From: Catonella morbi ATCC 51271
GTDB lineage: Bacteria; Bacillota; Clostridia; Lachnospirales; Lachnospiraceae
Direction: 5' to 3'
DNA length: 64,000 nucleotides
Assembly: GCF_000160035.2 (NCBI RefSeq)
Contig: NZ_KI535369.1
Span: 187,733-251,732 of the forward strand
The first letter of the stretch is position 1. Every line of letters starts with the position of its first letter. Position numbers and translations under genes: made by a program. This document shows, in pieces, positions 24,760 to 33,796 of this stretch. The notes under the pieces are model-generated. The model saw nothing but the letters and a program-made list of their open reading frames with translations. It was not told where the DNA came from and made no database searches.

Positions 24760-24993
24760 AGTTTTCTGTCTCCTTTATATTATTCTTATAAAGGATATAA
24801 CATAAATGCCATAAGTGTTTAAGCAAACATCTGGGACTCTCACCCTCTGCCTATTTCCAGCTTAGCAGACCTTAACTTGTTGGAGCTTCTTATCCATTTA
24901 CGTCTCGGCTCATCTGATTGCTTATGTCAGATGTAATATTCAGTTGTTTTTACTTGCTCCTCACCCTTATGTAAAAATTTTTGACTATAACAC

Positions 24994-25022
24994 TTGACAT
25001 ATCTCTACAAATCCCCTAAAAT
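24994..25022 (+). promoter_or_regulatory. Consensus sigma-A promoter for an ncRNA candidate
   Basis: TTGACA (24994-24999), a 17-nt spacer and TAAAAT (25017-25022). The predicted transcript starts near 25029 and runs away from rep. No ribosome site or protein frame follows before the terminator at 25136-25176. Confidence 0.7.
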
Positions 25023-25028
25023 AAGAAT

Positions 25029-25180
25029 TGAGTTATGAATGCGATGTTATAGCAGAATGCGTCTTGGCAGACAACTAATATTCGGCTAGGTAAATGGTAG
25101 TTTACCTTATGGCAAATATTATTCTGTTATCAAAGAACGTAGGCATTGAGGATTGAATATCTTCAATGCCTACGTTTATT
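25029..25180 (+). ncRNA. Structured stand-alone RNA candidate, class unknown
   Basis: A closing stem pairs 25049-25058 with 25121-25130 (10 bp, one G-U). Inside it are a GTCT/AGAC hairpin (25061-25072) and an AATATT/AATATT helix (25077-25082 with 25115-25120) that carries an AGGTAAA/TTTACCT hairpin (25088-25107). A 14-bp terminator follows (AACGTAGGCATTGA at 25136-25149 with TCAATGCCTACGTT at 25163-25176, then TATTTT). Promoter, folded body and terminator give a unit of about 150 nt. It is not a riboswitch or 6S RNA that I can recognise. It sits at the apparent border between the conjugative element and the sugar-gene region. Confidence 0.6.
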
Positions 25181-25305
25181 TTACACTATCAATATTTTAT
25201 CCCCAAAATTGGGTTTATCATTGTATACACCTAATATGGGGAGAAAATTTAAACTGAATAAAAATAAGGAAATATGAAAAAATAAAAAAAATTCAATATT
25301 GGTAT

Positions 25306-25332
25306 TGAAAAACAATAGAAAAGTGTTATAAT
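25306..25332 (+). promoter_or_regulatory. Extended -10 promoter upstream of the chemotaxis receptor gene
   Basis: TATAAT (25327-25332) is preceded by TG-n (extended -10) and by TTGAAA (25306-25311) at a short 15-nt spacing. Just downstream, GCCGATAA (25345-25352) matches a sigma-D (flagellar/chemotaxis) -10 box, but its -35 (TATA, 14 nt away) is weak. Confidence 0.55.
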
Positions 25333-25340
25333 GTGAAAAA

Positions 25341-25505
25341 ATACGCCGATAAGCTTAAAGGTGAAGTTCAAACTTAAAGCTTATGACCTGATAATTGTAA
25401 GCTGAGTAAGTATGACTTAGCTTAAATTTTTTGTAAATATTATTAAAATTGAATCTTGACTATTAAGGATTGCCCACATTGACAACTAAATGTGGGCAAT
25501 TTTTA
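25341..25505 (+). ncRNA. Structured leader or attenuator RNA before the chemotaxis receptor gene
   Basis: Stem 1 is ATAAGCTT (25349-25356) with AAGCTTAT (25377-25384). Stem 2 is AAGCTGAGT (25399-25407) with ACTTAGCTT (25415-25423), followed by TTTTTT. A 12-bp terminator is ATTGCCCACATT (25469-25480) with AATGTGGGCAAT (25489-25500), then TTTTT. Four AAGCTT-like segments can pair in alternative ways, which would suit a switch. The c-di-GMP riboswitch core is not present. It may instead be a separate small RNA ending before the receptor gene. Confidence 0.5.
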
Positions 25506-25536
25506 ATAAGTAAACCATGGGAGGGAATTTTTAAGA

Positions 25537-27564
25537 ATGAAGAAAAAAGGATTTAAGAGTATTAAAACTATAATTGCATTAGGCGGATTTTTAATTATAA
25601 GCTTAGTCTGTCTGATTATTTTGCTGATAAGCTCCACTATGACAAAGAAGGCATTTAAATCGCAGATTGAATCAGATATGCTTTTTATTGCAAAGCAGGT
25701 TTCGGCAAAAATTGTATCAGATTTAGAAACCACAGAAAGTCTTGTAGAAGAGCTGGCACACAATCCTATACTGTCCGATGATGAATTTACACAGGAAGAT
25801 GTAACAAATTTCTTTGAAAAAAGGGCATCAGAGTCTAATTTTAAAATGTTTTTAAAGATTGATAAAAACGGAAAGGGAACAAACCTGGATAAATCCGGCG
25901 CTACCTTTGATGTAGCGGATGAAGAATATTTTAAACAGGCTATGCAGGGGAAAACTTATACCAGCTCAATATTGGAAAACAAGGTAGAAGGCGGTAAAAT
26001 AATAGTTATAGCTACTCCGTATTACGATGTTTATAATGGAGAGTTTTTGGGAGTTTTTGCCGGAATAAAAAGTGCGGATTTAATTTCAAATATATGTAAG
26101 GATTTTAAATGGGGAAACTCAGGAAATGTAGCTGTATATGATGAGAAGACCAATGTGATTGGAGCCATAGATTACAGTTCGGTTGAGAACGGGCTTAATA
26201 TTCTGGAGAAGGCAGGCAGTGATACGGCATATAAAGAGGCTGCAGAATTTTTGAAACATCATATTGACACCGGTACGGATGGAATAGGCACTTATGAGTT
26301 GGGAAGTACAAAAAGGGTTGGTGCAGCCTGCAACATACCTGAGAGGAATTATGTTGCCATTGTTGCCATAGACGAGTCTGAGATATACGGTTCTTTAAAT
26401 AAATTACAGTTAAGTCTTGTTTTGGTTACAATTATCCTGGCATTATTAGGCGTTGTACTCATTTACATCAGATTTGCAAGGCTTTTGTCACGTGCATTTA
26501 ATAATTTAAAAACTGATTTGGAATATATATCAAACTATGATTTAACCCAAAATCCTACAAAAGACTATTCTTACAGAAGAGATGAAATTGGTGATATCTA
26601 TAATGCCACTCTTAAGTTAAAAGAAAATATTACCTCAATAATATCAGGTATATCTGAACATGCCCAAAATACGGCAACAACTGCCGAAGAGCTTACTGCA
26701 ACAGCTCAGTCTACGGCATCTGCCGCTAACGAGGTATCACAGGCTGTGTTTAATATAGCTGAGGGAGCTACAGGACAGGCTCAGGATACACAGAGTGTGG
26801 CTGAAAATATTGATAAGTCCAATGTATTATTAAACAATATGAGTGCCATCTCTGAAGAATTACGTAAGATAACTGAACTTATAAACAAAAGGAAGGAAGA
26901 AGGAAGCAAGAGTTTAAGTGAATTAGTCGCTGTTACAAATAAATCTACCAATTCTGCAAAAGAGATTTCTGAAATCATATTACAGACCAATGACAGCGCA
27001 GAGCAGATACAGGATGCCAGCAATATGATACAGTCTATATCGGATCAGACCAACCTGCTGGCATTAAATGCGGCTATTGAGGCGGCAAGAGCAGGAGAAG
27101 CAGGTAAAGGCTTTGCAGTAGTTGCGGAGGAAATCAGAAAACTTGCAGAACAGTCAGCAGGCTTTACGGGAGAGATAAAGGCTATTATACAGGGACTGAA
27201 AGAAAAGACTGAAAAAGCCGTTGTTACGATGGATATGGCTAGTGGTTTTGTGTCTGAACAGGAAGAAAAGCTTGAGGAAACAGGAGAGAAATTCAGACAG
27301 ATATCCGAGGCTTTGGAAGAGAGTGAAAATATAGTTACAGAAATAGAATCAAGTACTAAAAAAATAGTTAAAAACAATGAGGCGATAACCCTGGTTGTAG
27401 AGAACTTATCAGCCATAGCCGAAGAAAATGCGGCAACTACAGAAGAAACATCTGCTGCTGTATCTACTCAGGTTCAATCCATAGAAGATATTACAAAGGC
27501 AAGTGAAAACTTAGCTGATATAGCAACAGGATTGCAGGAAGAAGTAGCCAAATTCATTGTATAG
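25537..27564 (+). CDS. Methyl-accepting chemotaxis protein
   Basis: A 675-residue receptor. TM1 (about 13-33), an extracellular dCache-like sensor domain (about 40-285; [20 protein letters not shown] and [14 protein letters not shown] are typical), TM2 (about 291-311), HAMP (about 312-365) and the signalling domain (about 390-675) follow in order. The conserved hairpin [20 protein letters not shown] lies near residue 509-528. It senses a small ligand outside the cell and controls CheA. GGGAGGG precedes the ATG. There are no other chemotaxis genes in the window. Expression is likely controlled by the structured leader just upstream. Confidence 0.95.
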   Translation: MKKKGFKSIKTIIALGGFLIISLVCLIILLISSTMTKKAFKSQIESDMLFIAKQVSAKIVSDLETTESLVEELAHNPILSDDEFTQEDVTNFFEKRASESNFKMFLKIDKNGKGTNLDKSGATFDVADEEYFKQAMQGKTYTSSILENKVEGGKIIVIATPYYDVYNGEFLGVFAGIKSADLISNICKDFKWGNSGNVAVYDEKTNVIGAIDYSSVENGLNILEKAGSDTAYKEAAEFLKHHIDTGTDGIGTYELGSTKRVGAACNIPERNYVAIVAIDESEIYGSLNKLQLSLVLVTIILALLGVVLIYIRFARLLSRAFNNLKTDLEYISNYDLTQNPTKDYSYRRDEIGDIYNATLKLKENITSIISGISEHAQNTATTAEELTATAQSTASAANEVSQAVFNIAEGATGQAQDTQSVAENIDKSNVLLNNMSAISEELRKITELINKRKEEGSKSLSELVAVTNKSTNSAKEISEIILQTNDSAEQIQDASNMIQSISDQTNLLALNAAIEAARAGEAGKGFAVVAEEIRKLAEQSAGFTGEIKAIIQGLKEKTEKAVVTMDMASGFVSEQEEKLEETGEKFRQISEALEESENIVTEIESSTKKIVKNNEAITLVVENLSAIAEENAATTEETSAAVSTQVQSIEDITKASENLADIATGLQEEVAKFIV

Positions 27565-27585
27565 AACAAATTTACTGAGTTAAAT

Positions 27586-27609
27586 GGGGCTGCCATAAAA
27601 GACAGCCCC
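27586..27609. terminator. Bidirectional terminator between convergent genes
   Basis: GGGGCTG (27586-27592) pairs with CAGCCCC (27603-27609). It separates the chemotaxis receptor gene (plus strand) from the alpha-galactosidase gene (minus strand, stop at 27618). Confidence 0.7.
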
Positions 27610-27617
27610 TTAATCAA

Positions 27618-29849
27618 TTAATCAATTTTCTTAATTACATAAATAATAGCTGCAAAATCACCGCCCATAGCATTTAAGTCTTCTCTGTCTACAGGTATTC
27701 CCATATACATCAGTTCATCACCGTAAGCCTTAAAGGATTTGGTTTTACCCGCTATCTCATAAGTTACTTCGTAGTGTGTATCAGGACAAAGCCCGAGAAG
27801 CTTAAATCTGAGGAAGGAAGCATTTATCTTATTAAGTCTCTGATAGTACATTGCAACAGCTTCACTCTTATCCTTGGCTACCACAGTCCAGGCTGTATCA
27901 TTATGTTCAAACGGACTGAGTATTCTGTAGAAGTCACCCTTCATCTGGATAAGCTCTCTATGCTCCTTCATAAACTTAACCTGGGACTTAACAGCTTCGA
28001 TTTCCTCATCACTTAAGAGGTTGAGATCGAGCTCATAGCCAAAGGTTCCAAAGTAGGCTACAGCCGCTCTGGTAGAGATTGGAGTATTCCTATGCATCTG
28101 ATGGTTAGGAACGGCAGATACATGTGAACCCATTGATACAACCGGATACATATAAGAAGTACCATACTGTATCTTGGTTCTCTCGTTTGCATCGGTATCG
28201 TCACTGGTCCAGGTCTGAGGTGCATAGTGAAGTATGCCCGGATCAAATCTGGCACCGCCGCTTGCACAGGACTCAAAGAGTACATGAGGGAATTTCTTTG
28301 TCAGTTTATCATAAAGCTTATAGACACCGAGGATGTAGCGGTGCATAAATTCACCCTGCCTGTCTGCAGGAAGCTGTCTGCCGAAAGGTTCTGTCATATA
28401 GCGGTTCATATCCCATTTAATATAGGAAATCTTAGCACCGGATAAAAGCTTATCCATACAATCGTAGAGATAATCAACAACATCATCACGTGTCATATCC
28501 AATACATGCTGGTGTCTTGAATGGCATTCGAATCTGTCTGGTGTACCAATCAGCCAGTCAGGATGGTTTCTGTAGAGGTCGCTGTCCTTATTTACCATCT
28601 CAAGCTCTACCCAGATACCAAACTTAAGCCCCATAGCCTCTATTTTATCGGCAAGCCCGGACACTCCGCTTGGAAGTTTCTTGGTATTTACAAACCAGTC
28701 TCCGAGTCCTCTGTAATCATCATCTCTTGCACCGAACCAGCCGTCATCAAGGACGAAGAGTTCCACACCGACTTCTTTAGCTTTTGAGGCTATTTTTATA
28801 AGTTTTTCTTCATTAAAATTAAAATAGGTAGCTTCCCAGTTATTAAGGAGGATTGGACGTGCCTTATCCTTCCATTCACCCTGCATGAGATGCTTTCTAT
28901 ACAGGTCATGGAAAGCCTGGCTCATAGCGTTGTAGCCATTATTGCTATACACGAGCACAGCCTCAGGAGTCACAAAACTTTCTCCGGTTTCAAGTTTCCA
29001 GGAGAAACCTTCAGGATGGATGCCAAGCATTACCCTGGTCATATCAAAGGTGGAAACCTCAACCTGAGCAAGGAAGTTGCCGCTGTACACAAGATTAAAG
29101 CCATAAACTTCACCTGAACTCTCTGTAGTTTCAGGACGGCTGAGTGCGATAAAAGGATTATGGTCTGCACCTGAGCCTGTACCTGTAGCAGTACCTACTG
29201 ATTGAATACCCATTTCAAGCTTTCTTTTTTTAATATAACGCTCTCTTGCCCAGGCACCGGAGAAGTGAAGCATTTCATAGTTCATATCAAGGAAGTCTAC
29301 AGCAAAACTGAGAGCTCTTTGAAGAACTACAGGTTTCTCGCCCTTGTGATTAAAGCGTGTATGTCTTGTAATTACCGGATAATCAGCGTAAATGGTGTAG
29401 GAAAGCACCATGTCGGTACTTGTTACACAGTCCGTTAAGGTAATTTCAAGGGTTTCCGCTTCGGAGTCGTTTTCTACATAAGTAGAAGGAAGTGGAGCAA
29501 GACTTGGCTTGCCTTTTGTTATATTGTGGCTTACATATTTATATTCACTGATTCTGCTTCCATTTTCCTGAAGTACGGTGTAGGCAGGGCTTCTGAAATC
29601 TCCCGTACCGTAGCTTGGATATTCATCTCTTACATAATGTCTTGCAAGTATGCCGGGTTCTTCCACGCAAACCGCCATATGTGAGCGTCCTACCTCTTCA
29701 TGATGGTGTGCAAAACTATCTCTGTCTTTAATAACCTTTCCGTAATAAAGATTTTCGATTCCTCCGTTTGCAAGTACGCTGATTACATAGCTTACTTCCT
29801 TGTTGAATAAGTGAAAGGTTTTTGAAGCTTCATGAAAAACTACTGACAT
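27618..29849 (-). CDS. Alpha-galactosidase, GH36 family
   Basis: A 743-residue enzyme that hydrolyses terminal alpha-1,6-galactosyl bonds of raffinose, stachyose or melibiose. An N-terminal beta-sandwich leads into the catalytic barrel, with LFVLDDGWFGARDDD, the nucleophile Asp in YIKWDMNRY (about residue 478) and the acid/base Asp in TSDDTDANER (about 550). FESCASGGARFD lies between them. There is no signal peptide, so it acts in the cytoplasm on imported sugars. The ATG at 29847-29849 is chosen for its AAAGGAGG site; a longer frame to 29915 has none. It is encoded downstream of an ABC sugar importer in the same direction. Confidence 0.95.
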   Translation of the reverse strand: MSVVFHEASKTFHLFNKEVSYVISVLANGGIENLYYGKVIKDRDSFAHHHEEVGRSHMAVCVEEPGILARHYVRDEYPSYGTGDFRSPAYTVLQENGSRISEYKYVSHNITKGKPSLAPLPSTYVENDSEAETLEITLTDCVTSTDMVLSYTIYADYPVITRHTRFNHKGEKPVVLQRALSFAVDFLDMNYEMLHFSGAWARERYIKKRKLEMGIQSVGTATGTGSGADHNPFIALSRPETTESSGEVYGFNLVYSGNFLAQVEVSTFDMTRVMLGIHPEGFSWKLETGESFVTPEAVLVYSNNGYNAMSQAFHDLYRKHLMQGEWKDKARPILLNNWEATYFNFNEEKLIKIASKAKEVGVELFVLDDGWFGARDDDYRGLGDWFVNTKKLPSGVSGLADKIEAMGLKFGIWVELEMVNKDSDLYRNHPDWLIGTPDRFECHSRHQHVLDMTRDDVVDYLYDCMDKLLSGAKISYIKWDMNRYMTEPFGRQLPADRQGEFMHRYILGVYKLYDKLTKKFPHVLFESCASGGARFDPGILHYAPQTWTSDDTDANERTKIQYGTSYMYPVVSMGSHVSAVPNHQMHRNTPISTRAAVAYFGTFGYELDLNLLSDEEIEAVKSQVKFMKEHRELIQMKGDFYRILSPFEHNDTAWTVVAKDKSEAVAMYYQRLNKINASFLRFKLLGLCPDTHYEVTYEIAGKTKSFKAYGDELMYMGIPVDREDLNAMGGDFAAIIYVIKKID

Positions 29850-29947
29850 AAAATCCTCCTTTAGATTTATTAAAAGAGCTGCTACAGAATAACTTATAAT
29901 GTAAAACTGTGACAACCTTTTGAAAAATGTTGATAAAATAATTTGTA

Positions 29948-30796
29948 TTAAAGCTTACCACCACTGGTTGCAATACCCTGAATAAATTGTTTTTGGAATA
30001 TCAAAAATATGATTATCATAGGTACACAGGCTATTAAGGATGCTGCCATAAGTTCAGGGAACTTGGTTACATACTGTCCCTGCATCTGAGCGAGGGCAGA
30101 AGAAAGCACCAGAAGGTTTTTATCCTTGTTTACTATCATAGGCCACATAAGCTCTTTGTAAGCAAAAAGTGATGTAAATATACCAAGAGCTACCATACTT
30201 GACTTTGCAAGCGGAAGCATTACAAAGAGGAAGGTCTGTCCAATATTGCAGCCATCCAGCCTTGCAGCTTCTTCGAGGTCGCGTGGAAGGCTCATAAATG
30301 CCTGCTTTAAAAGGAAGGTACCAAAGGCTGTTACAAGTCCCGGGAATACAAGGGCAAACATTGTATCAAGCATGTTCATCTTACTTATCATAAGATACTG
30401 AGGAATTAAGAATATCTGGCTTGGTACCATCATCTGGAAAAGCACAAGGGAAAAAGCAAAGTTTTTACCCTTAAAATTCAGTCTTGCAAAAGCGTAACCG
30501 GCTGTAGTTGCAGTTACAACAGCACAGAGAACTCTGAAAACTATCATAAGCAAGGTATTCTTATATAATAATATGAAGTTCATGTTTTCCATTACTGACT
30601 TAAATGCATCAGTACGCCATACCTTTGGAAAAATCACAAAAGGATTTACCTGGGTAGCCTCCGTAACAGTTTTAAAAGAGGTAAGTATCATCCATATAAA
30701 AGGTACCAGCATGGTTATTGAAATTAAGATAAGAAACACCTGAACTATAGCCGCATTTATTCGTTCGTTTCTTTCTATACTGCTTTTTTTATCCAT
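29948..30796 (-). CDS. Sugar ABC transporter permease (MsmG/MalG type)
   Basis: A 282-residue inner-membrane permease with six helices. The EAA loop DLEEAARLDGCNIGQTFLFV (about 193-212), which docks the ATPase, is present. It pairs with the permease encoded just upstream. No ATPase gene is nearby, as is usual in Firmicutes, where a shared MsmK/MsmX-type ATPase serves several importers. The linked alpha-galactosidase suggests alpha-galactosides as substrate. Confidence 0.9.
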   Translation of the reverse strand: MDKKSSIERNERINAAIVQVFLILISITMLVPFIWMILTSFKTVTEATQVNPFVIFPKVWRTDAFKSVMENMNFILLYKNTLLMIVFRVLCAVVTATTAGYAFARLNFKGKNFAFSLVLFQMMVPSQIFLIPQYLMISKMNMLDTMFALVFPGLVTAFGTFLLKQAFMSLPRDLEEAARLDGCNIGQTFLFVMLPLAKSSMVALGIFTSLFAYKELMWPMIVNKDKNLLVLSSALAQMQGQYVTKFPELMAASLIACVPMIIIFLIFQKQFIQGIATSGGKL

Positions 30797-30809
30797 TGTA
30801 ATCTCCTTT

Positions 30810-31718
30810 CTAATTATAGAATACCCACTTCTTCTGTGCTTTCATCTGGAATACTGTAATAAGTAAAATTATCACAAGTAAGAGGACTACTATTGTAGAA
30901 CCATATCCAAGATTCTTCTGCGTAAATGAGTATTTATAAAAAAGGTATACTAAGGACTGGGTTTTAGGAAGCGCAGGGTTTGAGTTTACTCCGCCTGCCA
31001 TAATCATAAAGATAAGATCAAATACCTGCATAGCTGCAATAACCCTCGTTACACACACAAAGAAGATGGTTGGTGAAAGTAAAGGCAGGGTAACATTAAA
31101 GAATGCAGCTATTCCGGTCGCTCCGTCAAGGGATGCAGCTTCATAATAATCTTTAGGAATTTCCTGAAGTCCTGCAAGAAAGAGGACCATATTGTAGCCC
31201 AGTACTGACCATATACCTATAATAGCAATGGAGAATATAGCAATACCCGGATTTGAAACCCAGTTAACTTTTGTGCCGAGTATATTGTTAATAAGGCCGA
31301 AGTCTGCATTATACAGCCATCTCCATACCATGGCTATAGCAGCAGGTGCAGCTACCATAGGTAAAAAGATGATAGTACGATAGAGAGAACGACCTTTCAT
31401 TTTCCTGTTTAACAATACCGCTATTACCAGTGAAATTGCTATGGAAAAAGGGACTTCAACTATAGCATATTTAAAAGTATTTAAAAGTGCCTGCCATACT
31501 TCTGAATCACTAAATACCTTTATATAGTTACTAAATCCTACAAATTTATTTCCTTTACCAAAATCACCTGTCTTAAAAAAGCTTTGGTAGATAGTCTGAA
31601 ATATTGGAATAATATTTAAAATAATAAGACCTGTAATTGTAGGTAAGATAAATAGCCAACCCCATAGGAATTCGCTTTTCTCTCTTGGAGTAAGACCTTT
31701 TTTTGTTGTGCTTCCCAC
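30810..31718 (-). CDS. Sugar ABC transporter permease (MsmF/MalF type)
   Basis: A 302-residue permease with about six helices and the EAA loop KDYYEAASLDGATGIAAFFN (about 196-215). It forms a heterodimer with the permease at 29948-30796, whose gene follows after 13 nt. AGGAGGG precedes the start. It belongs to the CUT1 oligosaccharide class judging by the lipoprotein and partner. Confidence 0.9.
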   Translation of the reverse strand: MGSTTKKGLTPREKSEFLWGWLFILPTITGLIILNIIPIFQTIYQSFFKTGDFGKGNKFVGFSNYIKVFSDSEVWQALLNTFKYAIVEVPFSIAISLVIAVLLNRKMKGRSLYRTIIFLPMVAAPAAIAMVWRWLYNADFGLINNILGTKVNWVSNPGIAIFSIAIIGIWSVLGYNMVLFLAGLQEIPKDYYEAASLDGATGIAAFFNVTLPLLSPTIFFVCVTRVIAAMQVFDLIFMIMAGGVNSNPALPKTQSLVYLFYKYSFTQKNLGYGSTIVVLLLVIILLITVFQMKAQKKWVFYN

Positions 31719-31739
31719 GAATATCCCTCCTTATATAGG

Positions 31740-31774
31740 TTGACAGGTATAGTGAAAACACATATACCTGTCAA
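31740..31774 (-). promoter_or_regulatory. Stem-loop between binding-protein and permease genes
   Basis: TTGACAGGTATA (31740-31751) pairs perfectly with TATACCTGTCAA (31763-31774). No T-run follows in the minus direction. Such hairpins after binding-protein genes usually stabilise the upstream mRNA or partly stop read-through, giving more binding protein than permease. Confidence 0.65.
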
Positions 31775-31803
31775 GATTTAGTTAAGAGCCGGATTTGGAA
31801 TAA

Positions 31804-33147
31804 TTACTCTTCTGCAAGAACTTCGTTCATCTTAGCAGCCATTTCCTTGCATACATCCTCCATGCTCTTTTCGCCGTTGTATACAGCCTGAAGGGCTGCA
31901 TTGTCAGCATTTTCCCAGGTTATAGTGTTCTTTGAGAAAGGTCTGATAACCATATCCTGAGTCATATTTATATAAGCCTGAAGGTTGAATTTGGCTGAAC
32001 CTGTCCAGGCTTCGGAGGTTCCTTTATAAGCAGACATAGTTACACCAAGCTTTGCCTGCTTTTCCTGTGCTTCTTTAGAGCCAAGGTATTCGATGAGTTT
32101 CCAAGCTTCTTCTGTATGAGCCCCGTTAGCGGAAGCCGCCCATCCAAGACCGTTGTAAATTGAAACTCTTCTTCCGGTAGCCTTATTCTTAGGAAGTTCA
32201 ACTACATCGCAGTTAGCGGCTGTATACTCATTATCTCTGAAAGCCGCTATCATCCATGAACCCTGCATAGCCATAGCAACCTTGCCTGATGATAATAGAA
32301 CATCTTCACCGTTTTCTGACATAGTCTGAAGAGAAGGCATTGAGCCATCCTTTATAGCTCCCTCAAGAAGCTTCATTGCCTCTATGGTCTTAGGATCATC
32401 CCAGCCTGATTTCTTCTTATCATCAGAAATTACATAACCGTTGTTTCCGTAAATCATGTTGTAGTAGCCTGCCTGGTTATTATCATTTCGAATAACAATA
32501 CCATGCTGGCTTCCGTCAGCCTTTGTAAGCTTCTTTGCTGCAGCAAACATATCCTCCCAGGTCCAGTCAGCAGTAGGATAGTCCATCTTAGCTTCGTCAA
32601 ACATTTTCTTATTGTACCAGAGAGCAATAGTATCTATATCCTTTGGTACTGCATAATATTTGCTGTCATATGTGTAAAGGCTCCATATATCATCCGGATA
32701 GTTTTCAGGTTTTATTACGTCGCTTTCTTTAATCTTATCTGTGAGGTCAAGAAGCATATCATTTGACATATATCTCTGGCTCTCATTTGAATGCATCCAG
32801 AATACATCAGGTAAAGAACCGCCCTGGGCACCGGCTTCAAGCATGGTCCAGTATTCATTCCATCCTACTACGGAAATGCTTGTTTTAATTCCGGTTTTTG
32901 CTGTGAAATCAGCCATAATTTCTTTGAGGCCGGGTTCCTGATTGTTATCCCAGATAGAAACATTAAGAGTTACATCAGAACCTGTGTTGCTTGTAGAACT
33001 TTTTGTGCTTGTAGAACTTGTTTGTGCAGCGCTGCCTGATTTTGCAGAACTTTTTGTGCTTGTGGTACTTCCACCCCCACCACAAGCTGTAAGGGAAAAG
33101 GTCATGGCACCTGCTAAAAGTAATGATAGAACTTTTTTCATTTTCAT
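31804..33147 (-). CDS. Extracellular sugar-binding lipoprotein (CUT1 ABC)
   Basis: A 447-residue solute-binding protein. The signal peptide ends in the lipobox LTAC with Cys22, then a Ser/Thr/Lys-rich linker (about 23-58) and a bilobed binding domain (about 60-447; PDVFWMHSNESQRYMSNDML and LTKADGSQHGIVIRND are typical of the MsmE/UgpB group). It captures sugar outside the membrane for the two permeases downstream. GGAGG lies 8 nt upstream. The operon order is binding protein, permease, permease, alpha-galactosidase, pointing to raffinose- or melibiose-type substrates. Confidence 0.93.
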   Translation of the reverse strand: MKMKKVLSLLLAGAMTFSLTACGGGGSTTSTKSSAKSGSAAQTSSTSTKSSTSNTGSDVTLNVSIWDNNQEPGLKEIMADFTAKTGIKTSISVVGWNEYWTMLEAGAQGGSLPDVFWMHSNESQRYMSNDMLLDLTDKIKESDVIKPENYPDDIWSLYTYDSKYYAVPKDIDTIALWYNKKMFDEAKMDYPTADWTWEDMFAAAKKLTKADGSQHGIVIRNDNNQAGYYNMIYGNNGYVISDDKKKSGWDDPKTIEAMKLLEGAIKDGSMPSLQTMSENGEDVLLSSGKVAMAMQGSWMIAAFRDNEYTAANCDVVELPKNKATGRRVSIYNGLGWAASANGAHTEEAWKLIEYLGSKEAQEKQAKLGVTMSAYKGTSEAWTGSAKFNLQAYINMTQDMVIRPFSKNTITWENADNAALQAVYNGEKSMEDVCKEMAAKMNEVLAEE

Positions 33148-33455
33148 GGGTCATTCCTCCTTTAAATTAAACAATAAGTTCAAGTAATATTATAATAAAA
33201 ATGTAAAAAATATACAATATAAAAATACTAAAATTATGATCATATTAATTTCATTAAGTATTTATACCATATATAGCTTTGGAAGGATATTAATTATTAT
33301 AATCAATTTCTACAAAAATACAATTTTTTAACAATATACATTCAATTTTAATATAGAATAATAATTTTAGTTTTATTGTAGACAATTTTATAAAAATGTT
33401 ATACAATTAAATTGTCCGAATATACTATATTAAGTGTAAATTATTGGAGGTAATT
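33148..33455. other. Divergent intergenic region, AT-rich
   Basis: About 300 bp between the minus-strand sugar operon and the plus-strand GNAT gene. It is very AT-rich and must hold both promoters. GACAATTT near 33382 and AAATTGTC near 33411 form an inverted repeat with 8-bp arms that could be an operator. No CcpA-type site is obvious. Confidence 0.4.
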
Positions 33456-33737
33456 ATGGATTTTAAAGAAAATTCAGAAAAAATATGGCTGGAGAATGAA
33501 GAAGGAAAAGTTGTTGCTTATGTTGAATTCCCTGAGATAAACGGTGTGGCAAATGTTATGCATACTGTGGTGGATAAGTCGCTTAGGGGACAGGGAATAG
33601 CCGGTAAGCTGCTGACAGCTCTTGTGGAAAAGATGGAGAAAGAAGGCAGGAAGCTTGAACTTACCTGTTCTTATGCCATAGATTGGTTTGAGAAAAATAA
33701 AGGGCATGAAAATGTACTTGCCGATACTAAAAAATAG
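33456..33737 (+). CDS. Small GNAT-type N-acetyltransferase (YjdJ-like)
   Basis: A 93-residue protein with the acetyl-CoA loop RGQGIAGKLLTALVEKM (about 46-62) after MHTVVDKSLRG, and a C-terminal CSYAIDWFEKN segment. This is the compact YjdJ/YidJ class of GNAT proteins, substrates unknown. The ATG at 33456 is chosen because GGAGG lies 5 nt upstream; the frame extends four codons further to a TTG that overlaps the ribosome site. Confidence 0.85.
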   Translation: MDFKENSEKIWLENEEGKVVAYVEFPEINGVANVMHTVVDKSLRGQGIAGKLLTALVEKMEKEGRKLELTCSYAIDWFEKNKGHENVLADTKK

Positions 33738-33796
33738 TATGAGGAGATAAAGACTTAGATCTGAATCAGGTATTTTCAGAGAAAGAGGGATTATAT

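Noticed and set aside
1-25500. Integrase, att site or tRNA at the element border
   Set aside because: No tyrosine or serine recombinase, no tRNA and no convincing direct repeat pair was found. The border between 24.76 and 25.3 kb is inferred only from gene content.
25341-25505. Cyclic-di-GMP (GEMM) riboswitch before the chemotaxis receptor gene
   Set aside because: The conserved GGGCAAACC and GGGACGCAAAGCC-like core is missing, although the position would be typical.
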